This document shows positions 13,091 to 18,245 of a DNA stretch of 18,245 nucleotides, piece after piece. The notes beneath the pieces are model-generated. The model worked only from the letters and a program-made list of their open reading frames with translations. It made no database searches and had not been told where the DNA came from. How positions within the stretch are numbered: the first letter of the stretch is position 1; every line of letters begins with the position of its first letter. Made by a program: the position numbers and the translations under genes. The stretch spans positions 4,249 through 22,493 of the forward strand of contig DOIX01000346.1 in assembly GCA_003511885.1 (NCBI GenBank). Reading direction: 5' to 3'. The DNA comes from Cyanobacteria bacterium UBA11153. Lineage in GTDB: Bacteria > Cyanobacteriota > Cyanobacteriia > Cyanobacteriales > Coleofasciculaceae.

Positions 13091-15064
13091 CTAAGGATTT
13101 TTTACGCCAACACTGAGAGTAAAGTCGGCTGGATTTTTCGAGATGGCATCAATCATATATTCACCATCACTAGATGCCGTAATCTTGCCTGATTTAACCC
13201 CATCAGCATTGGTGATTACTTTCCCATCAGGATTGCGGATATTTAAAGTCACATTTTCTTTACCAGGGATTACATTTACTGATAGTTCTTCTCCTTTCTT
13301 AACATTAACCAGATAACGCTTAATTTTTTCTGGTGTAGTTTGACCGTTAAACTGTACAGGTTGACCACCTTCAGGAATAGGAATTTTTTCCGTTTCAAAT
13401 GTCGGTGTTGGTGTCGGGGTAGGAGTTGGTGTTGGGGTAGGAGTTGGTGTTGGGGTGGGAGTTGGTTTTGGTTTCGGGGCTTCATTCAAGTTTAGATCGA
13501 GTTGGTAATCGGTCTCCTGTAAACCTTTAACCACACCCAGTTGAATGGTGTATTCCCCAGTAAAAGGCAATTTACCTTGCCATTTTTGAACTCGCGTAGC
13601 TTGATCGTCAACGGGTTTTTTATCAGGGCCAAGCACAGTTAGATAGACACCTTCTGTAGGAATTCCGACTTTAAGTTCCTGATCTTGTTTCCCCTGAATT
13701 GTGTAGTTGACGATGGTACTTGCATCTAAAACTTTCTGGATTGAGATGGATTTTCCAGGGGCTAAATTGAGGTTTTGACTGTATACACTAGGTTTAGTTG
13801 GTGTAGGAGATGGGGATGGTGTAGGAGATGGAGATGGAGATGGAGATGGAGATGGAGATTCTGTGGGAGTTGGCGATGGAGATTCTGTCGCCGTCGGTAA
13901 TGGAGTTGGGGATGCTCCGATTGTGGGAGTGGGTTGAGGGGATAATGTATTTTTAATCGAACTGACAATTGCCCAAGAAGCAAGTCCCACAAATAATGCT
14001 AGCACCGCGCCAATCGCTAAACTTCCGGCAGGACTTGGGGAATTTGAGTTTGGAGTTGCAGACCTAATTACTGGTCGATCCGGACTTCTGGAACTACTTG
14101 TTTGAGGATCGGGACGACGGCCTACTGCTACCGTCGCCATCCCTGACTGGTTGGAGTCTGGCGATGGGGAGGAGGGAGAAGAGGGGGAGGAAGCTTGCAA
14201 GACTTGCAAGACATCCATCGCTAAAGGATAGCGATCGCCCGGTCGATGACTTAACATGCGATCGATAACCCTAGCCAGCTCTTCGCTAACAGTCGCCCAA
14301 TTACGCCAATTCCAGGTAAGTTGAGAGTTATCTAAAAGTTCCTGTGGTTCTTTCCCTGTCAGGAGGACAACTGCTGATACAGCTAAGGAATAAAGGTCAC
14401 TGCTAGGATAAGCTCTCCCAGTTTGGATTTGTTCGCTGGGGGCATAACCTAGTTTGCCAACAGTTGTGGCTGGGGAACCGATGTCTGGAGATTGAAAACG
14501 AGTTGCCAACTCTTTGACTACGCCAAAGTCAATCAGGACTGGCATTCTGTCTCTGGATCGCAAAATAATGTTATCTGGGGTAATATCTCGGTGAATAATC
14601 CCTTTGCTGTGGATATGTTCTAATACTGGTAACAACTGCTGTAGTAGCTGTCTGACCTCGGCTTCGGAAAAGACAGACAATACTTGGTTGCTTGTCGGAG
14701 ACGCAGGTCGAGCGCGATTTAGTTCCGCTAACCTTTCGTTGAGAAGTTCCCGATAGGTTTTCCCTTCTACATAGTCTTGCACTAAAAACAGCCGCCCGTC
14801 TTGTTCAAAGGTGGCGCGGAATTCTGGCACTTGGGGATGTTTGATTTGATAGAGCGTGGTTGCCTCTCGCTGAAAGAGTTCCTTGGATTTGTCTATCCCT
14901 TGACTCTCGGTTTGAGGCGGTATTAATTCTTTTAGGGCACAGGGTTCGTTAAATCGATTCAAGTCTTCTGCCAGGTAAGTCCGGGCAAATCCCCCTTGAC
15001 CTAGTACTCTGATCAAGTGGTAGCGATTTTGCAGAATAGTTCCAGAGGCAATTGCTGGTTCCAT
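13091..15064 (-). CDS. Hanks-type serine/threonine protein kinase with membrane anchor and two extracytoplasmic domains
   Basis: 657-aa signalling kinase. Domain order: kinase ~14-290 with Gly-rich GQGGFART (22-29), lysine K45 in ALKEL, HRDITPDN (158-165, catalytic D160), DFG (179-181) and GYAPSEQ (206-212). A Ser/Pro linker follows, then one transmembrane helix ~348-370 (LAIGAVLALFVGLASWAIV), a PSPTP spacer (~377-425), a beta-rich domain (~426-527), a perfect PT spacer (~532-555) and a second beta-rich domain (~557-657). Both resemble PPC-type (bacterial pre-peptidase C-terminal) domains: FTGEYTIQLGV and SSDGEYMIDAIS. The catalytic residues are present, so it should be active; the outer domains may sense an envelope ligand (inference). 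ATG 15064 is preferred over a TTG at 15106, because related kinases begin a few residues before ILQNRYHLIRVLG. No obvious Shine-Dalgarno. The repeat tracts are prone to slippage. Confidence 0.93.
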   Translation of the reverse strand: MEPAIASGTILQNRYHLIRVLGQGGFARTYLAEDLNRFNEPCALKELIPPQTESQGIDKSKELFQREATTLYQIKHPQVPEFRATFEQDGRLFLVQDYVEGKTYRELLNERLAELNRARPASPTSNQVLSVFSEAEVRQLLQQLLPVLEHIHSKGIIHRDITPDNIILRSRDRMPVLIDFGVVKELATRFQSPDIGSPATTVGKLGYAPSEQIQTGRAYPSSDLYSLAVSAVVLLTGKEPQELLDNSQLTWNWRNWATVSEELARVIDRMLSHRPGDRYPLAMDVLQVLQASSPSSPSSPSPDSNQSGMATVAVGRRPDPQTSSSRSPDRPVIRSATPNSNSPSPAGSLAIGAVLALFVGLASWAIVSSIKNTLSPQPTPTIGASPTPLPTATESPSPTPTESPSPSPSPSPSPTPSPSPTPTKPSVYSQNLNLAPGKSISIQKVLDASTIVNYTIQGKQDQELKVGIPTEGVYLTVLGPDKKPVDDQATRVQKWQGKLPFTGEYTIQLGVVKGLQETDYQLDLNLNEAPKPKPTPTPTPTPTPTPTPTPTPTPTFETEKIPIPEGGQPVQFNGQTTPEKIKRYLVNVKKGEELSVNVIPGKENVTLNIRNPDGKVITNADGVKSGKITASSDGEYMIDAISKNPADFTLSVGVKNP

Positions 15065-15667
15065 GGTGGTTTCAGTAGTGTTTTTTCTGGGCTGGTGTCG
15101 CACCAACTTTAATCTTGCCGTCAGGAGGTAGTTTCCTCGTGCAAGCTTCTCCTAGACTATCGTGAAGGGAGAACTTGTTGCTAATCCACTGCTGTTTTTC
15201 AGGAGGTTGAGCTTTTAATTATTTTATCTTATCCGATAAATTATTTAATTTAGTTTAACTTATTTATATTCCTGCCCCCTGCCCCCTGCCATCTGTCTCT
15301 TGTTCCCTTTCCTGACATTAATTTTGACAAAAGTTTTCATAATAACACGATTGAAAATAAATAGCTGCTTTTGTTACTTTTAATCAAGATGCTGAGAAGT
15401 TTGCGATCGCTCTCCTGCTACAGCAGATTCTCTGAGGGAGTTTTTGGTTATGTTGATTTTTTTAGCGAAAAGTTAAATAAATTTAAACAAGTTGAATTAA
15501 GTTAAACAGGAAGGGAAGTCTGAAGTGGTAAGCTTTAAGGCAAGTTCAGCCATGGGATCGCGATCGCGTCGTCCTCTTTCCAGACTGGTAAATTTCTCAT
15601 AAATTCCCCTCAATATTTATAACTGGGAATGCTAAGATTGCCATGAAATAAGCTTCGAGGGTCTGCT
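15065..15667. other. 603-bp divergent intergenic region between the kinase gene and prs
   Basis: No credible ORF. It should hold the promoters of both divergent genes, but I find no convincing -35/-10 pair. Contents: on the kinase side a hairpin (CAAG-TTCTCC type, 15142-15177) next to GAGG/CCTC; an AT-rich stretch 15215-15270; three C-rich heptamers cctgccc/cctgccc/cctgcca at 15271-15291; HIP1 sites near 15403 and 15558; and a small hairpin followed by five Ts at 15411-15445. Confidence 0.6.
15657..15660 (+). promoter_or_regulatory. Ribosome-binding site deciding the prs GTG start
   Basis: GAGG lies 7 bases before the GTG at 15668. The nearest upstream ATG (15643) runs into a stop after one codon, so the GTG with this site is the best start. 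Confidence 0.6.
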
Positions 15668-16660
15668 GTGAGCCGTTCTGCAACTTTAACGTTTCCGCAT
15701 ATACTGCCGCTGATTGCGGACAACAATCGTCTCCGACTGTTTTCTGGTTGTGCTAATGTCCCACTGTCTATGGAAGTGGCTCGCTATCTGGGTATGGATT
15801 TGGGACCAATGGTGCGCAAGCGGTTTGCAGATGGAGAGTTATATGTCCAAATTCAAGAATCTATTCGGGGTTGTGATGTTTACCTCCTTCAGCCAACCTG
15901 TCACCCAGTCAACGATCATCTAATGGAATTACTCATTATGATCGATGCCTGTCGTCGGGCATCAGCGCGGCAAATTACGGCTGTTATCCCTTACTACGGT
16001 TATGCTAGAGCAGATCGTAAAACGGCGGGACGCGAATCGATTACGGCGAAGTTGGTTGCTAACCTCATTACCGAAGCAGGTGCTAATCGGATTTTGGCAA
16101 TGGATTTGCACTCCGCCCAAATTCAGGGTTACTTTGATATTCCTTTCGATCATGTTTATGGTTCCCCAGTTTTACTGGATTATTTGGCAAGTAAGCAACT
16201 GCCAGATTTAGTTATCGTTTCCCCAGATGTGGGTGGTGTGGCAAGGGCGAGGGCGTTTGCGAAAAAATTAAATGATGCTCCTTTAGCCATTATTGACAAG
16301 CGACGACAAGCGCACAATGTCGCAGAAGTGATGAATGTGATTGGCGATGTCAGGGGTAAAACTGCTGTCTTAGTAGATGACATGATTGACACCGCAGGCA
16401 CGATTGCTGAAGGTGCCAAAATACTCCGCAAAGCAGGCGCTCATCAAGTCTATGCTTGCGCTACTCATGCTGTCTTTTCACCGCCAGCAGTACAACGCCT
16501 CTCTAGCGGAGTTTTTGAAGAGGTAATTGTTACCAATACGATCCCGATTCCGGAAGAAAACCGCTTTCCACAGCTAACTATGCTTTCTGTTGCTAATTTA
16601 CTGGGAGAAACAATTTGGCGCATTCACGAAGATAGTTCCGTCAGTAGCATGTTTCGCTAG
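15668..16660 (+). CDS. prs: Ribose-phosphate pyrophosphokinase (PRPP synthetase)
   Basis: Makes 5-phosphoribosyl-1-diphosphate from ribose 5-phosphate and ATP, feeding purine, pyrimidine, NAD, His and Trp synthesis. 330 aa, full family length. Seen: FSGCANVPLSMEVA (25-38), RFADGE (52-57), PYYGYARADRK (109-118; ATP-binding region), the DLHSAQIQGYFDIP signature with metal-ligand H148 (146-159), the catalytic flexible-loop region SPDVGGVARARAFAKKL (185-201), the PRPP-binding loop LVDDMIDTAGT (235-245), and the conserved C-terminus. GTG start with GAGG 7 bp upstream; the N-terminus up to NNRLRLFSG is as in other cyanobacterial Prs. It stands alone, divergent from the kinase gene and convergent with the CHAT gene, sharing a 72-bp terminator region with the latter. 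Confidence 0.96.
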   Translation: MSRSATLTFPHILPLIADNNRLRLFSGCANVPLSMEVARYLGMDLGPMVRKRFADGELYVQIQESIRGCDVYLLQPTCHPVNDHLMELLIMIDACRRASARQITAVIPYYGYARADRKTAGRESITAKLVANLITEAGANRILAMDLHSAQIQGYFDIPFDHVYGSPVLLDYLASKQLPDLVIVSPDVGGVARARAFAKKLNDAPLAIIDKRRQAHNVAEVMNVIGDVRGKTAVLVDDMIDTAGTIAEGAKILRKAGAHQVYACATHAVFSPPAVQRLSSGVFEEVIVTNTIPIPEENRFPQLTMLSVANLLGETIWRIHEDSSVSSMFR

Positions 16661-16670
16661 TCACAATGGG

Positions 16671-16724
16671 GAGTTTTGAGTTTTGAGTAATTAGTTTTAA
16701 TTCAAAACTGAGAATTCAAAACTC
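16671..16724. terminator. Nested inverted repeats between convergent prs and CHAT genes, probable bidirectional terminator
   Basis: GAGTTTTGA (16671-16679) pairs with TCAAAACTC (16716-16724), and inside it AGTTTTGA (16679-16686) pairs with TCAAAACT (16702-16709). The arms are built from repeated GAGTTTT heptamers, so this is also an STRR. It lies 10 bp after the prs stop and 8 bp after the CHAT stop, serving both strands. There is no long T-run. Confidence 0.5.
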
Positions 16725-16732
16725 ATTACTAT

Positions 16733-18245
16733 TTACCAAGGATTGCCAACTAAAGTGAAACCTGCCCAATAATACGGATGAGAAAAGTCAATATTCTGCA
16801 AATTGGGAACTTCTTCTGACAAAGAAAGCTGTTTATTTACGCTGGATAATTGACGATTGGCAAGGCGTAAATTACCATGAAGCATCGCTAGTTGGGATCT
16901 TCTTAATGCCTCACTTTTAGTTGGAACTTGCCCCAATTGATGGTAAAATTCTGTTGTGAGTGCTAATGCACCGCGATCGCTAACGTACCAGAGAGTGGCT
17001 ACCGTTGAGTCAACCCCTCCTGCTAAGGCGGCTCCTGCAAAGCCTAATTCGGCTTGGGGATCTCCTAATGCTGTTCGACAAGCACTTAAGACTAATAAGT
17101 CTACTCCTTTCTTCGATAATTCCAGGTTTTGTAGCTCATTAATCCGCAGTTTTTGATCCCATAACTGAATATAGGAATTTTGATAATTTCCTGGTTTAAA
17201 TTCTGCATGAGTTGCTAAATGAACTATCCCGAATTTACCACCATTTAGTTGATTTTGTAAGTTATTTAATGTAAAACCTTCATTCAGAAATGTCTTGCCT
17301 TTACCAAATTCTTCCACAATCATTGCTAACTCTATGGGAACCCAAGGTAACGGGGTTTGATCTGTAAATTTTGAAGATCCCATTGCTAAAATCGGTAAAT
17401 TTCTAATGTTTCTGTAGGGTGATGTAATTAAGCTCATGCTGGGTATCAAGCTGACGCTATAATTCTCAATCAGAAATCCATGTCCATCATGAAGTGCAGC
17501 TAAGGGTAGGGAGCGCAATCCTGTATCCATGGCAAAGATTAAACTCTTGATATTCTTGGCTTTTAAATCCTCTTCTAATGGTTTTATTAGCCATTGATAA
17601 AGTTGTTGTCCCGATTTTAGATAATTGGCGGGGATTGTTTTGGGATTATTGATATTTTGCTGAAATTCACGAGTTTTAGCTAAAACTTTAGCACGAGTGG
17701 CTTCCGGAAGTCGTCTGCGAATTATTTCTCCATCTCCGGTAATCATGACAATTTCTAATTCATCGCTATCTGGTATTGAGCAATTCCCTGCTGATTGCGA
17801 TTCGATGGGGATTTGATAGCCAAATCTTCTATCTATTGGAGGTGATGGTAATTTGGCTTGACATTTAGTTCCCAATCCTTTGGTAGTAGTTGGGCTAAAA
17901 CTGACATAAATTACTGCGTTTTTGATTCCTGTCTTTTTCTCGATTTCACTAGTCTGATTTTTGACATATTCTTGACTGTAAATTGTTGTTGTTGCTTGCT
18001 GAAAATAATCGTCAAATTGTTTGGTAAATGCTGTCTCTATCTGATAAATTCTGTCGTTTGCCAGTTTTGGGGAATTAGTTGAGATGCCTAATGTTTCTTC
18101 TTCTTCTTTTGGTGTTTTGGCTACTGATTCTTGGTTTAATTCTGTGCTGGTTGATGAGTTTTCTGTCTCTGTCTTCCCATTCCCATTTCCTCCCTCGGCT
18201 TGATTATCGCTCGTATTGGTATTATCGCTAGTATTGGTACTATCG
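16733..18245 (-). CDS. CHAT-domain protease, 5' end beyond window
   Basis: 503 codons are open from the right edge to TAA at 16733. Reading from the edge: a low-complexity linker rich in Thr/Asn/Ser/Glu with a TNTSDN repeat, then KLANDRIYQIETAFTKQFDDY, then the CHAT domain (caspase-HetF-associated with TPRs, a clan CD cysteine peptidase). Catalytic His is in VHLATHAEF (codon at 17207-17209) and catalytic Cys in VLSACRTALGD (17078-17080). Other family blocks are IFAMDTGLRSLPLAALHDG, SYIQLWD, TLWYVSD and the terminal HPYYWAGFTLVGNPW. Both dyad residues are present, so it is predicted active. A TTG at 17875 is not a likely start, since the frame and family-like sequence (VIYVSFSP) continue upstream. 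No TPRs are visible in this part. In cyanobacteria this C-terminal arrangement is often the end of a long secreted or TPR protein; which one cannot be told here. Confidence 0.88.
   Translation of the reverse strand, partial: DSTNTSDNTNTSDNQAEGGNGNGKTETENSSTSTELNQESVAKTPKEEEETLGISTNSPKLANDRIYQIETAFTKQFDDYFQQATTTIYSQEYVKNQTSEIEKKTGIKNAVIYVSFSPTTTKGLGTKCQAKLPSPPIDRRFGYQIPIESQSAGNCSIPDSDELEIVMITGDGEIIRRRLPEATRAKVLAKTREFQQNINNPKTIPANYLKSGQQLYQWLIKPLEEDLKAKNIKSLIFAMDTGLRSLPLAALHDGHGFLIENYSVSLIPSMSLITSPYRNIRNLPILAMGSSKFTDQTPLPWVPIELAMIVEEFGKGKTFLNEGFTLNNLQNQLNGGKFGIVHLATHAEFKPGNYQNSYIQLWDQKLRINELQNLELSKKGVDLLVLSACRTALGDPQAELGFAGAALAGGVDSTVATLWYVSDRGALALTTEFYHQLGQVPTKSEALRRSQLAMLHGNLRLANRQLSSVNKQLSLSEEVPNLQNIDFSHPYYWAGFTLVGNPW

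Noticed and set aside
15065..15106. Longer start (TTG 15106) for the kinase
   Set aside because: Related kinases start just before the GRYQI/NRYHLI block; ATG 15064 fits better.

Overview
The window looks like a cyanobacterial chromosome segment, most likely from a filamentous Oscillatoriales-type organism (inferred). The HIP1 octamer GCGATCGC occurs about fifteen times in 18 kb. Short heptameric tandem repeats (STRRs) and small palindromes fill the intergenic gaps. The gene families are typical cyanobacterial ones: a haemagglutinin-type secreted protein, a CHAT protease, a Hanks-type kinase with Pro/Ser/Thr linkers, XisI and Uma2. No tRNA, rRNA or CRISPR array is visible.

Layout. Positions 1-4779 (minus) hold most of a giant two-partner-secretion (FHA-type) surface protein. 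It is open over all 1593 visible codons and runs off the left edge in a Pro-rich linker. Positions 4780-5174 are intergenic, with a heptamer repeat, a palindromic repeat and a compact interleaved-stem sequence that may be a HEARO/omega-type RNA. Next come an M20-family amidohydrolase (minus), a Uma2-family nuclease-like protein (plus), and a 1147-aa MmeI-like single-chain restriction-modification enzyme (plus). A tandem of xisI genes follows: one intact, one with an amber codon.

Positions 11578-12094 are a repeat-dense junk zone: a terminator-like palindrome on a HIP1 site, an element bounded by inverted copies of the palindromic repeat, a MITE-like element with perfect 23-bp terminal inverted repeats, and a third, broken xisI fragment. 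That fragment runs antisense into the 3' end of bioD (minus) and appears to supply the last ~17 codons of bioD. After a repeat-filled gap come a serine/threonine kinase with one membrane segment and two extracytoplasmic domains (minus), then prs (plus, GTG start). The 3' part of a CHAT-protease gene (minus) runs off the right edge.

How they fit together. BioD and Prs are housekeeping enzymes (biotin and PRPP synthesis). The 6.6-12.1 kb block of Uma2, MmeI-like R-M, xisI copies and mobile repeats is an accessory defence/mobile island whose right edge has eroded into bioD. The two genes at the window ends may be paralogues of one cyanobacterial architecture: FHA secretion domain, beta-repeat body, low-complexity linker, C-terminal CHAT protease. 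Each end of the window would show one half of it. This is inference and needs the flanking sequence.
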